From: Blautia hydrogenotrophica DSM 10507
GTDB lineage: Bacteria; Bacillota; Clostridia; Lachnospirales; Lachnospiraceae
Length of the DNA stretch: 64,000 nucleotides
Assembly: GCF_034356035.1 (NCBI RefSeq)
Contig: NZ_CP136423.1
Location: 2,108,001-2,172,000, forward strand
Reading direction: 5' to 3'
In this document: positions 9,396-18,758 of the stretch, piece after piece
Numbering within the stretch: position 1 is the stretch's first letter
Layout: each line of letters opens with the position of its first letter
Position numbers and translations under genes: made by a program
The notes under the pieces: generated by a model
The model's database searches: none
The model's input: the letters and a program-made list of their open reading frames with translations, nothing else
What the model was told of the DNA's origin: nothing

Positions 9396-9431
9396 CCTAA
9401 AAAACAATTTCCCCCGGCCGCTCACCGGGGG
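9396..9431 (-). terminator. Terminator after the endolysin gene (late operon end)
   Basis: On the minus strand CCCCCGG/CCGGGGG forms a 7-bp GC stem with a 7-nt loop. It is followed by AAATTGTTTTTT and starts 8 bases after the endolysin gene. Confidence 0.7.
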
Positions 9432-9438
9432 ATTTTTG

Positions 9439-11271
9439 TCATACTTTTTTAATACTATCCGCCCAAGCATACCCTATGTACTGATCGGCCACACAGACCT
9501 TGTACCAGTTGTCCTCATAGCCGTCCCGGCCTAAGACATCCACCAGGTTTCCTTTGGACAATTTCGGATATCCCGTGATCGCAGGAGAGGCTTTCTTGGC
9601 TTTCTCATGGACGGCACAGGTCTTTTGTACTTTACCTACAAAACGTTGGAAGCCTGCCTGAGTGTTTTTCTGTTTGAACAATTCTGCCTTTATCTTGGCT
9701 AAAGTTTTCGGCCCTGCACAGCTGTCAGCATCTAAACCGCAAGCTTTCTGGAATGCTTTTACAGCTGCCTCGGTATCTGCACCAAAATCTCCATCGGCAC
9801 CACTCGCACCACAGTCGTAACCTAAATAGATCAGATTGCTTTGCAGTTCTTTTACTTGGCCGCCTTGGTCGCCCACGCACAAAAAGTCCTTTCCTGCCTG
9901 CTGCTCTTTCACCGCAGCCTCAATTTTGCTTTTGGTATCTGGTCCATAAAAACCATCCACAGTAAGACCGTACTTCTTTTGCGCTTGTTTTACCGCTGCC
10001 TGCGTGTCTTGTCCAAAGCTGCCATCTGCCCCGAATGCGCCAACATCAAAACCCAGAGTAATCAAATTTTGCTGCATAGTTTTTACTGCGGGGCCAGTAT
10101 CTCCCAGTTGTAAATAATCCCTGACAACGGCCTCGGAAGAATCGGTATAATCAATCCATACATATCCATCAATCCCTGGGTAATTCCGGGTGTAGACTTT
10201 GTCGGCCACACAGCCTCCGTTTGCCTCTACGTTATTCAACCCACCTTTTGAGGTGTTGCCCTCATTGGTGTAGATTTGAGTGGATGTAACTTTCGTCACC
10301 CTGCCGATGTGGGCTCCGTTACGGAAGATTACCAGTGCTCCAAGCTTTGGCTCGCTATGCCAGGTTCTCTTGGATTTTGCATGGTTTTTGATACTGTTGC
10401 AGTTGTAGAAACCGCCTCCCATAATCTCTAAAGCCCTGGACAGACCAAAGATTTTTACGCAAATCCAGAACTGGTACACGGCGCACCACGGCTGCCCCTG
10501 GCATCCAGGCTGGCCCCAGGAGTTTACATCTCTGGCATACTTGGTATAATTCCCATACCCAGCATTTCCGGTCTTACTGTCCAGATTACTTTCCGATGCT
10601 TTTTCCAGATACCCGGATTCCGCCGCCATCAATTCCGCCGTTTTGCTCCACAAGTCTTCCGCCATGTTTGTTCCCTCCTCGCTTCCATAATAATAGTTCA
10701 TGTCCACGTTGCCTTGGATTCCTGCAACCCTCCCACTACTGGTATACTGTTGATAGAGGCAAGGGTAATCCGGCCCGCCCGTGTAATCCGCCAGCCACAG
10801 CGGATATTTGCTCAATACATCTTGGCGGTACCAGTTTTTATAATAGTCCCCATTAGTGTAAATACCAGTGTTGTAACCTCTTTTCTTGAAGAAATCGCAA
10901 AATGTCTGGGTAAACAGATTGCACTCATTGGGGCCGAGATTCACTCCTTTTTTGGCTGCGTTGGAGACGGTGTCATATTCAAAGTCCGCCCATACATAAA
11001 TAGTTTTAGGCAGCCCCGCCTTTTCGATGTTCGCCAGACAGCTCTCCGCTTCCGCAATTACATCCTGGTTGTTTAAAGCGTAGAGGAAATGGTACACGCC
11101 ATGGATAGGCACCTGGTTATTTTTACACCCCTCTACGTTTTTGTAAAAGTATTTGTCCGTCGCCTTGCGGTATCCTTCTCGCAAGATCGTAAAATCAATC
11201 TGAGGCTTTACAGCAGCCCAATCAATAGACTCCTGCCATTCAGATACGTCAATTCCTGTTATCTTCGCCAT
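9439..11271 (-). CDS. Bifunctional endolysin (GH25 muramidase + CHAP-like amidase/peptidase, two PG-binding repeats, SH3-like end)
   Basis: The protein has 610 residues. Residues 1-200 are a GH25 lysozyme domain with Asp8 in GIDVSEW and Asp96/Glu98 in VWADFEYD. Residues about 240-375 form a CHAP/NlpC-P60-like domain with Cys263 (GQPWCAVYQF) and His321 (NGAHIGRV). Two peptidoglycan_binding_1 repeats cover about 385-455 and 460-530, each with a GADGxFGxDTxAAVK core, and an SH3-like fold ends the chain. It would cut both glycan strands and cross-linking peptides to release phage. It has no signal peptide, so it needs a holin. The holin gene found here lies 22 kb away, not next to it. Confidence 0.93.
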   Translation of the reverse strand: MAKITGIDVSEWQESIDWAAVKPQIDFTILREGYRKATDKYFYKNVEGCKNNQVPIHGVYHFLYALNNQDVIAEAESCLANIEKAGLPKTIYVWADFEYDTVSNAAKKGVNLGPNECNLFTQTFCDFFKKRGYNTGIYTNGDYYKNWYRQDVLSKYPLWLADYTGGPDYPCLYQQYTSSGRVAGIQGNVDMNYYYGSEEGTNMAEDLWSKTAELMAAESGYLEKASESNLDSKTGNAGYGNYTKYARDVNSWGQPGCQGQPWCAVYQFWICVKIFGLSRALEIMGGGFYNCNSIKNHAKSKRTWHSEPKLGALVIFRNGAHIGRVTKVTSTQIYTNEGNTSKGGLNNVEANGGCVADKVYTRNYPGIDGYVWIDYTDSSEAVVRDYLQLGDTGPAVKTMQQNLITLGFDVGAFGADGSFGQDTQAAVKQAQKKYGLTVDGFYGPDTKSKIEAAVKEQQAGKDFLCVGDQGGQVKELQSNLIYLGYDCGASGADGDFGADTEAAVKAFQKACGLDADSCAGPKTLAKIKAELFKQKNTQAGFQRFVGKVQKTCAVHEKAKKASPAITGYPKLSKGNLVDVLGRDGYEDNWYKVCVADQYIGYAWADSIKKV

Positions 11272-11284
11272 AGTTATCCTCCTG

Positions 11285-11797
11285 TCAGATCAAAAGTTCT
11301 TTCTGTTCGATAACTTCATCCGCTTCCAGTTCGCCTTTTAAAATTCCTTCCGCCTGCTCTTTGGTGATCTCTTTCCAAAATCGTTCATCTACTCCCATAG
11401 TACCAGGCTCCCAGGTGTTCATGATATCTTTTAAAGCGTTAATCCAGTATTTGGTGTTATGCTCCACGACATCTCCGTAGCTATACCATTCCTGGGCAAT
11501 TCCGTCCCAGGGTTCCCATGCTGGCACTGTAACCTCACCCGGCTCTGGTTCTGGTGCTCCTTCCAGTTTTTTCACCTTTTCTTCTAGTACCGCTACTCTG
11601 CCTTCCAGACGTTTGTAGCGTTCTGCCTCTTCCGGAGCTTCTGTCCCTGGGTTCAGGTAAGATGTAATCATTTGGTGCAGTTCTGTACGCTGTTCGTCCG
11701 TCAAATCCCCGTTGACCCAGAGCACATCAATCTTATTTGTGATGTCTGTGACCTTAAAATCTCCTGATATGATAATACTTTTAATCATTTCATACAT
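11285..11797 (-). CDS. Phage protein with coiled coil and CBM5/12-like C-terminus
   Basis: The 170-residue protein lies between the big fibre gene and the endolysin. A leucine/lysine heptad region (ERYKRLEGRVAVLEEKVKKLE, in two overlapping parts) precedes a Pro/Glu linker. The C-terminal domain has the aromatic spacing of chitin-binding type 3 modules: WEPWD, YSYGDVV, KYWIN and FWKEI. Such modules occur at the ends of phage receptor-binding or lysis proteins, so a role in binding cell-wall sugars is likely but unproven. Its start overlaps the end of the upstream fibre gene by 8 bases. Confidence 0.65.
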   Translation of the reverse strand: MYEMIKSIIISGDFKVTDITNKIDVLWVNGDLTDEQRTELHQMITSYLNPGTEAPEEAERYKRLEGRVAVLEEKVKKLEGAPEPEPGEVTVPAWEPWDGIAQEWYSYGDVVEHNTKYWINALKDIMNTWEPGTMGVDERFWKEITKEQAEGILKGELEADEVIEQKELLI

Positions 11798-14700
11798 GTT
11801 CGATGTCCTCCATAATTACTTTGTTTAATACTTGTGTGTTTGTGTTTACCAGGGCTTTTTGCAGTTCCTCGAATTTTTTGTCGATGTAAGACTTGGTATC
11901 TGCTACATACTCCATTTCTAAGCCTGCCTGCGGGGTGGAATCTGTAGAAACGTTCGTGGTTGGGTAATTAGTGTGGAGGGCGCGATAAGCTTTCAGTTGT
12001 TTTTCCAACAAATCAGTTTCTGTCTCAGGTATCCCTTTATATGTAAAGTAGAACACAGCATCTTGAAGTTTTGCGTTGAAAGCATCAAGGTCTCCAACAT
12101 CCTTTATTCTCGCCCAGATTCCGCCATAACTAATATAAAAACCAGTTTCATTTCTATTAAGCACAGTATTTGTATACTGCATATATGTAGATATCCCTGT
12201 TCCAGGAAGAGCCATTTCTTTTGTTTCTGAAATTTCTGGAATACTACAAAAATACAATTCGCTTCCTTCTACGGCATAATCACCATTCTTAGCAAAAACA
12301 GGATTTTCCTTTTTAATAACTCTCTGGATATATTTTCCACGCTCAAAATCCGCCTCATCACAAATCCATTGCTGGCCCTTCTCATCTGTATAATTGCCGC
12401 CTGAATCTACCGGAATTCCTGGGAGACCGTTAGGAGTGGAGAGGGTGAGGGGTTGTAGTTTGCAAGGTTCCCATGGAAGAGCGGTGGAACCAGCGTTTAG
12501 CATCGGACGGATTATTTCATTTGTTACTGTCGTCCCTTCGGTAATTTGTATTTGGATTCTTGAATTAGGATATTTTTCATAGTCAAATTGATTTGGTATA
12601 TAAATTCCATTACCTACGTCCTTATAACCTTTATTTACCATATTTGTATATACTATCGAGATGCTTTCACTTTTTCCTCCACTTAGAAAAACATCGTTAG
12701 CCTTTGGTAACATTGACAAAAGGAAAAAGGAATTGCTTGTTGCCTTACCATTTGCAGTTACACTTCCGTCATCATTAACGGTATATGTTATCCCGTTAAT
12801 CGTTGCTGATGCATATGTTTTTGCAATCAACTGCGCTCCAAATACACGAACCTCTAAACTCCCATCACTCCCAGGAATCTTAATCTCCTGCGGATAATCA
12901 GGATTCGGACTAGGTTGATTGCCGGCGTAAGGTTCATACGGAGCTTGTGTTTCGCCCACGTTAAGCATCGGATATATGGTATAATTTGTTTTCTGTAAAT
13001 CTGGTGAATCATATTTAATCATAACTCTTCTTAATTTATCATCCGCTTTAAATTCTATTGCAGTGTTTCTTAAATATTCTATAGTATCATCCTGCCGTGT
13101 TATATCCACCTGAAAGGTTAATGTACTGACTTCATGGCTTCCTCCTGATATGAAATATTTGCCTTCTGGGAAACTTGAAACATTTTCAAAATAGGCTTGT
13201 GCATATCGTTTGGTAGGTGTCCCTGTCACAGTGACACTTCCATCAGAATTTATCACACCCGTCAAACCATCATTAGTTGTTAAGTTTTCTTTTTTTGGTT
13301 GAAATAACTGCGCCCCAGTTGTCTTCGCTTGTTCACCCTTTCCAAACACCTTCAGCCCTTTTAGTCCCAGATCAGAGCTATCCGTAACATTCAGCATTTC
13401 CCCGCTTGCCTTCTCCACAATCGCCGGGGCTTTCTGGGTATTTTCATTGATGGACTTTTCTATGTATTGTTCTGTCTCAGGGACATAATCAACCTCTATT
13501 CCAGGCATGAGAGATTCCGCTGTAAAGACGTTTACTACAGGATTGTACAACTTTAATGCCCGGTAAGCTGCGATTTCTTCTGGGGAAAGATCGGTTTCTA
13601 TAGGTTCGGCAAGAATTCCATACATGACTGCGTCGTTCATGATATCCGCAATATATTCAATGGTATCTGTCGTGTTTTTATAGTTTAGCCTGATGTTCCC
13701 GTTGTTATTTACAAACATCGTATTTTCTGATGCTCCCGTGTCTTTTCCCAACATATGCGAGCATATCACTAAGCTATCTATTTTATACTTATCAAAATCT
13801 TTGTTTGTATAATATTGGCCGGAATTATTTCTAATCCAACTCGTCTCAACAAAATTTGTCTTTCCTATTCTCTGAATATATTTCCCTCTCACAAAATCAA
13901 TCTCATCGCACACCCACTGTTGTCCATCCTCATCCGTATAATTACCGCCGGATTTTACCGGGATTCCAGGTAAACCATTTGGAGTGGAGAGGGTGAGGGA
14001 TTGGTCCTTATAAGGCGCCCAAGGGAGGGCCGTGGTGCCTGCATTAAGCATCGGATTTATAGTCACATTATCTACTATTTCATTTGTCGGAACAACAAGT
14101 GCAATATTATAAGGAGCTGTAACATTAGTAAAAACAAAGGAAATGCCTTCCCCATTATCTTTCACCGCACTGTTATTTCCATCATAATTCCAGCATTGCA
14201 ATGTTACGTTCGTCCCCGCCTTGTTCCCGCTCAAATATAACGTTCCGATTTTGGCAAACTGTCTTGCCAATAAAGCATCATTCGTAATTAGATTATAAAC
14301 AGAATTAGCTTCTCCTGTATTTTGTCCATTGATTGTAACAGAACCGTCCGCGTTTTGTTTGAACGTCACACCATATTGTGTTTTTTCTTCATTTTCATTG
14401 AGTGGTATCAGATTCGCCGCTTTTAATTCCACTCTAATCTCTTTATCACTCCCAGGAATCTCAATCTCCTGCGGATACTCCGGGCTGGGAGAGGGTTTCT
14501 CACCGGTGTAAGGCTCCCAGGGTAAAGCCTTAGAACCAGCATTTATCATAGGGTATATGGTTTTTGGTGAAGAATCTGTGTAAGTATACGCAACACCTGT
14601 GATCTGTATTTCTGTCTCACTGGTTATCGCGCCTGTTTTTAATGCACTGTTTCCCAGCGTTTGCATGGAACAGTTCTGTAAATAGTATTTTCCGGCCGGC

Positions 14701-15581
14701 AAAGTCATCACTACATCCACTCCGTTATAACTTCCAATGAACCAGAATGTTGCATTGTTTGATGACAACGTACCACTAAAAGATGCTATCCCCCCAGAAA
14801 CACTCATGGTTACTCCAAATATTTTATTAGTTTTATCTGGTGCATTGAGTAACTGTGCCCCTGTCGTTGTATTCTGTTCGGCCTTACCATATACTCTCAT
14901 CCCTACTGGCGGCTGTTCTGCTGGATTCTCAATCTGCAAAATTTCCCCGCTGACTGTCTCAACTGGCCCTCGTAATTTTACAGCATCAATTTCATGCAGT
15001 CTTGCCCCAACCTTCTCCGCATCCGCAGCTTGTCCCGTCTGGCTTAGAGTATCATCTACTTTGATTGGGATTTCCCCCGGCTTTACTGTTCCGTCTTCCC
15101 CAACAACAAGAGCTTTCCCGGTATTCTCTGCGCCCTGGTCTTTGTCCAGCTTCTTTTCCAACTCCTCTGCCTGCTCTTCTTTTGTTGGATAAGATTTTAA
15201 TTTCTCCGTTAGTTTTGTGTCTGTGACATACTCCGCAGGAATTTCGGTTATATAGTCCCCTTTTTGCTGGATTCCTAGTTGTTCAAGACTTTTGTCCCCG
15301 GATAACTCCACTCCACCGATAGAGGGCTTGTTTTCCAGGTTGTTATAGTCCTGATCTGGAATATCGTCCTTAAAGGCAAACTCTTTTGTATCTCCTGGCC
15401 CAAACGCTATAACTGCTTTTTTGGTATCTGTCGCTACCCCTATCTCTGCCGGGACAAACTTACTTTCGTCCATTTCGGATTCTTTTCCATGTCGCATCTG
15501 CAAGGTGGCGTATATCGTTCCACCGTCTTCTGCCAAGATTGCCGCTTTGTTTTCCGCCAGAGCATTACTTTTTATTGCCAT
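11790..15581 (-). CDS. Large tail fibre / baseplate receptor-binding protein with duplicated modules
   Basis: This 1263-residue protein starts at ATG 15581, eight bases after GGAAGGAG. An earlier in-frame codon lacks that site. After a short N-terminal domain, a unit of about 500 residues occurs twice. Each copy contains a GKAEQ/GKGEQ-TTGAQL segment, a beta-sandwich ending in INAGSKALPWEPY, the line PSPEYPQEIEIPGSD, and a block beginning LTLSTPNGLPGIPV. The last 40 residues are helical and probably trimerise. The composition and position, between the baseplate genes and the lysin, fit an adhesion fibre that recognises host surface sugars. Confidence 0.75.
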   Translation of the reverse strand: MAIKSNALAENKAAILAEDGGTIYATLQMRHGKESEMDESKFVPAEIGVATDTKKAVIAFGPGDTKEFAFKDDIPDQDYNNLENKPSIGGVELSGDKSLEQLGIQQKGDYITEIPAEYVTDTKLTEKLKSYPTKEEQAEELEKKLDKDQGAENTGKALVVGEDGTVKPGEIPIKVDDTLSQTGQAADAEKVGARLHEIDAVKLRGPVETVSGEILQIENPAEQPPVGMRVYGKAEQNTTTGAQLLNAPDKTNKIFGVTMSVSGGIASFSGTLSSNNATFWFIGSYNGVDVVMTLPAGKYYLQNCSMQTLGNSALKTGAITSETEIQITGVAYTYTDSSPKTIYPMINAGSKALPWEPYTGEKPSPSPEYPQEIEIPGSDKEIRVELKAANLIPLNENEEKTQYGVTFKQNADGSVTINGQNTGEANSVYNLITNDALLARQFAKIGTLYLSGNKAGTNVTLQCWNYDGNNSAVKDNGEGISFVFTNVTAPYNIALVVPTNEIVDNVTINPMLNAGTTALPWAPYKDQSLTLSTPNGLPGIPVKSGGNYTDEDGQQWVCDEIDFVRGKYIQRIGKTNFVETSWIRNNSGQYYTNKDFDKYKIDSLVICSHMLGKDTGASENTMFVNNNGNIRLNYKNTTDTIEYIADIMNDAVMYGILAEPIETDLSPEEIAAYRALKLYNPVVNVFTAESLMPGIEVDYVPETEQYIEKSINENTQKAPAIVEKASGEMLNVTDSSDLGLKGLKVFGKGEQAKTTGAQLFQPKKENLTTNDGLTGVINSDGSVTVTGTPTKRYAQAYFENVSSFPEGKYFISGGSHEVSTLTFQVDITRQDDTIEYLRNTAIEFKADDKLRRVMIKYDSPDLQKTNYTIYPMLNVGETQAPYEPYAGNQPSPNPDYPQEIKIPGSDGSLEVRVFGAQLIAKTYASATINGITYTVNDDGSVTANGKATSNSFFLLSMLPKANDVFLSGGKSESISIVYTNMVNKGYKDVGNGIYIPNQFDYEKYPNSRIQIQITEGTTVTNEIIRPMLNAGSTALPWEPCKLQPLTLSTPNGLPGIPVDSGGNYTDEKGQQWICDEADFERGKYIQRVIKKENPVFAKNGDYAVEGSELYFCSIPEISETKEMALPGTGISTYMQYTNTVLNRNETGFYISYGGIWARIKDVGDLDAFNAKLQDAVFYFTYKGIPETETDLLEKQLKAYRALHTNYPTTNVSTDSTPQAGLEMEYVADTKSYIDKKFEELQKALVNTNTQVLNKVIMEDIEHV

Positions 15582-15585
15582 TTTC

Positions 15586-16026
15586 TCACTCCTTCCAGTC
15601 TGTAAATGTACCACCGCTTATTGTCTTGATCTGCTTTCTGGACAATTCTTCTAACTTTTGCAATATTTGTTCATAGACACCCGGGGACGGCGGGGCGGAA
15701 GCATCGCTTTCTTGGTATCCTGATTTGAAAATCTTGATGTATGCCTCATTCGCAGTTCTTAAATCTCCACAAAATACAGAAACGCTTCCCACGCATTCCC
15801 GGTCCGTGTCCCAGAATTCCCACGGGATTAAGCATTCGTTATTATCGTCCAAGACCGCAGCTTTGGTCTGCTTGCCCTGGGTAAACAACGCTGTTTTAAT
15901 GCCCGTCCATTCCGGTGTCTGAAAATCAAAATGTGCATAAAAATAATTCCGAGATTTTGCTACTGGGGGCAGGCTATCTATCCGGGTGATATATTGGCCC
16001 TTTAAAGCAAATTGTAAAGTTGGCAT
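15586..16026 (-). CDS. Small baseplate/tail-tip protein, hypothetical
   Basis: The 146-residue protein lies between the S74-ending tail protein and the large fibre. It is mostly beta (LQFALKGQYITRIDSL, YFYAHFDFQTPEW) with a short helical end (YEQILQKLEELSRKQIK) that may dock to the following fibre. Similar small proteins come before receptor-binding proteins in many Firmicutes siphoviruses, so a fibre-anchoring role is the best guess. I recognise no catalytic motif. Confidence 0.6.
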   Translation of the reverse strand: MPTLQFALKGQYITRIDSLPPVAKSRNYFYAHFDFQTPEWTGIKTALFTQGKQTKAAVLDDNNECLIPWEFWDTDRECVGSVSVFCGDLRTANEAYIKIFKSGYQESDASAPPSPGVYEQILQKLEELSRKQIKTISGGTFTDWKE

Positions 16027-18351
16027 CTAATCACTCCTTATCATTCCTTTTAGTTTATTTACTTCATTTTTTAATTCTTTTATTTCTTCATTCTGCTTTT
16101 TTAAAAGCTGTACCATATAAGGTATCATAGCTCTATAATTCCAATCTTCTGGCTTCCCATCTTTATCATATTGCACAACATCCGGAATAACGTCGTTCAA
16201 TTCCTCTGCATAAAACCCAGGAATTTCTTTACCGCACATATGATCTGTCTGACTTAAATATCCATCTTTATACTTAAACCATACGACGTGAATATCTAAA
16301 AGTTTCTCAGCGTCCCGATCGGTCATATCTTTTACATGATTTTTATAACGCTTCGATGAAGATGCTAAATATGCTAAAGTTACACCGTCTGAACCAAACA
16401 CTATGTGTCCTCCACTGGATACATGATCTAAATTATACAATTCCGGCGCCTTTCGAAAATGCGATTTATATTCAAACTCTACATCTGAGGTAAAATAAAC
16501 CCAGTTTGTAAATTCTACTGAATTATTAAAATATACTGAATCTATAAAAGATATATAATCTTCTACGATGATCTCCGTCCCTGCTTGCAAGTGTAAATAG
16601 TCATATCCTTTAAGCACCACATGCCTATCACCATCATCGTACATTGCAGACAAATCAAGTAAGCCCGTTGTAGTGCTTCCATAAAAACCTCTTATGGTAC
16701 CTTCTTCTACAGTAAGCCCTTTTCTTTTACCGCCATAAAGCTCTTCTGATGTAAATAACCCATTAATGTGTACTTCACCCGTTTTTGCATTGACATACAA
16801 TGTCTGTTCCCCGGAGGGTGTCTGGATAATCAGTGTTCCACCAACACCCCAGTCAAAGTTAAGGCCAATCGTGCTCATAATTTTTGTGATTAGATCGCCG
16901 TCAACCGTTAGCCCGGCATTCCAAGTTTTTCCGCCGTCTGTCGATACCGCCATAGCCTCAGCGGTCATTTTCCAGACAATCATAGATTCTTCCAGAGTAG
17001 GCTTGTCGTGCATATAATAAATGCTGCTGCCGTCTTCTTGTTCTTCCTTTGTCATATATAAACCCGAGGAATTATTAATACGATCAGCCAAATCTTCCAT
17101 GGCTTTTTCCCACTCGGCTTTGTTTTTTTTGACTTCCTCTTTAGCTTTTCGGTACATTTCCGTTGCATTGCTATAATAAATACCCTTATTTCTTTCAGGA
17201 CTTTTCGTATCATTGGATACTGTACAATCTCCTAAATAATTAAAAGTAAAAGACGATACAAAAGACCTATAAACGTTATTTTTACGGTCTACCAAATAAA
17301 CAGGGTCCATAAATTCTATCGTTGGGTTAGGGAAAAAGCTTCCCGAAAATGGTCGCACAGATAGTCCAATTAAGATATCACCGATCATTCTTAAAGCTTT
17401 TTCTTCATTTCCCTTTATCAACGGATTATCAATCTTCAGACAATAATCATCTGTACCATAAAGCAAAGTGGATGTTTCGCTGCTTCCCTCTTCTGTCTCT
17501 ACCTCTACCTCTGTCGCAAGTCCGGTTATTGTCACATCATCTGTACCAACATCAGGGTCTGACGAAAAATCAGTTAGCATAATATAGTCATCAGTGGCAT
17601 TAAAATCTCCACTGGTTATCAAGAAATCTGTGTCTTGGCCAAAGCTTCCGCCACTAATCCTTTTATTCAATTCCTGTTTAAACGTTCCACCGCTTATCAG
17701 GTCTGTATTTGTAATCCCTAAAGACTGGTAAGATTTGATATGTAAATTATTATTTTCATCTACAATAGCGTTACCACCCGCAATCTGGGCTACGTATCCT
17801 ATTGCCTGCCTACAAGTCAACCCGTCCGGTTTTTGCTGTATCTCAAAATTATCATTAACAAACGCAGCATCCCCCAAACGAATACCACACTGAGTACATA
17901 CATCTTTCAAAAATATCAATGCTGTTGCTGGAAAAGACGCTTTGGGTACATAGGTGATATCCGCTTTGTACATATCATTGGATGCAGTAAATTCAATGGT
18001 ATCTCCCGGCGCAATAGAATCTACAACTGTAAAGGTTCCTTCTAAAATTCTCTCTGTTCTACCATCTTCTAGATCAGCTTCGGTATAAAATGCAATTCGA
18101 GCATAGTAAAAATCATAATTAGAAAATCTTTCATCGGAGTTATCAATGCCTATATCAATAGTTTTGGCAACAGCAACTCCCAATGGAAAACCACTTTCGC
18201 TGGATTCTGTGTAATTATTCCCAGAAATGTAAAAATCATCCTTGGAATTTAGTTCTAGCTGCGTACCATTTGATAAGGTTACTTTTGCGTAAGCATAAAA
18301 AGGTCCGCCGTCTTTTATTACTTTCTTAAATGCATTACTTACGTTCTTCAT
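16027..18351 (-). CDS. Tail-associated protein with C-terminal endosialidase-type chaperone (peptidase S74)
   Basis: The 774-residue protein begins with a domain (about 1-230) resembling tail-hub proteins: NAFKKVIKDGG, DIGIDNSDERFSNYDFYYA, TALIFLKDVCTQCGI. The middle is repetitive beta fibre. The last ~115 residues are an intramolecular chaperone of the S74 family, with SSKRYKNHVKDM around the self-cleavage Ser/Lys, HVVWFKYKDG, and the conserved GFYAEEL, then a coiled coil. By analogy the chaperone would cut itself off after trimer folding. It joins tail hub and fibre functions in one chain. Confidence 0.82.
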   Translation of the reverse strand: MKNVSNAFKKVIKDGGPFYAYAKVTLSNGTQLELNSKDDFYISGNNYTESSESGFPLGVAVAKTIDIGIDNSDERFSNYDFYYARIAFYTEADLEDGRTERILEGTFTVVDSIAPGDTIEFTASNDMYKADITYVPKASFPATALIFLKDVCTQCGIRLGDAAFVNDNFEIQQKPDGLTCRQAIGYVAQIAGGNAIVDENNNLHIKSYQSLGITNTDLISGGTFKQELNKRISGGSFGQDTDFLITSGDFNATDDYIMLTDFSSDPDVGTDDVTITGLATEVEVETEEGSSETSTLLYGTDDYCLKIDNPLIKGNEEKALRMIGDILIGLSVRPFSGSFFPNPTIEFMDPVYLVDRKNNVYRSFVSSFTFNYLGDCTVSNDTKSPERNKGIYYSNATEMYRKAKEEVKKNKAEWEKAMEDLADRINNSSGLYMTKEEQEDGSSIYYMHDKPTLEESMIVWKMTAEAMAVSTDGGKTWNAGLTVDGDLITKIMSTIGLNFDWGVGGTLIIQTPSGEQTLYVNAKTGEVHINGLFTSEELYGGKRKGLTVEEGTIRGFYGSTTTGLLDLSAMYDDGDRHVVLKGYDYLHLQAGTEIIVEDYISFIDSVYFNNSVEFTNWVYFTSDVEFEYKSHFRKAPELYNLDHVSSGGHIVFGSDGVTLAYLASSSKRYKNHVKDMTDRDAEKLLDIHVVWFKYKDGYLSQTDHMCGKEIPGFYAEELNDVIPDVVQYDKDGKPEDWNYRAMIPYMVQLLKKQNEEIKELKNEVNKLKGMIRSD

Positions 18352-18355
18352 TTGC

Positions 18356-18748
18356 TTATTCCTTTATATCCAATGGATTTACACTTGTTACTTGGAAACT
18401 TAACTCATTTGCCATCTCGTGACCATCAACCAAAGAATAGTAAGAAGAAGATATATTATTGGCTATAAACGGATTCGTTTCCCATTGTGCCGTATAAGAA
18501 TTAAAATGGTAAAAATCAAATTGTTGTTTCCCAAGTATTCTCTTTTTAATCTCTGCTACATCTTTGGCGGAAATATTAGTCCATTTTAGGTTGTACGCCT
18601 CCACCGTAAACAGGACACCGCCCTTCATGCCTCCCCTCATGGTCCTTTTTCTGTTCGATGCAGATGTAACGGCTTCATCTACTTGGTATCCGTCCTCATC
18701 GACCATAGGAGCTGTATAATCATTAAACATTAAATATTGTTGTGCCAT
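18356..18748 (-). CDS. Conserved small tail protein (between tape measure and tail hub)
   Basis: With ATG at 18748 after GGAGG it has 130 residues; an upstream in-frame start is ignored. It has an all-beta look (YLMFNDYTAPMVDEDGY, VLFTVEAYNLKWTNI, QFDFYHFNSYTAQWET). Small proteins in this place match the group labelled DUF6711 in clostridial phages, by my recollection. It may be the distal-tail or hub-adaptor protein linking tape measure and baseplate. The function is inferred from position only. Confidence 0.6.
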   Translation of the reverse strand: MAQQYLMFNDYTAPMVDEDGYQVDEAVTSASNRKRTMRGGMKGGVLFTVEAYNLKWTNISAKDVAEIKKRILGKQQFDFYHFNSYTAQWETNPFIANNISSSYYSLVDGHEMANELSFQVTSVNPLDIKE

Positions 18749-18758
18749 AATTTTCCTC

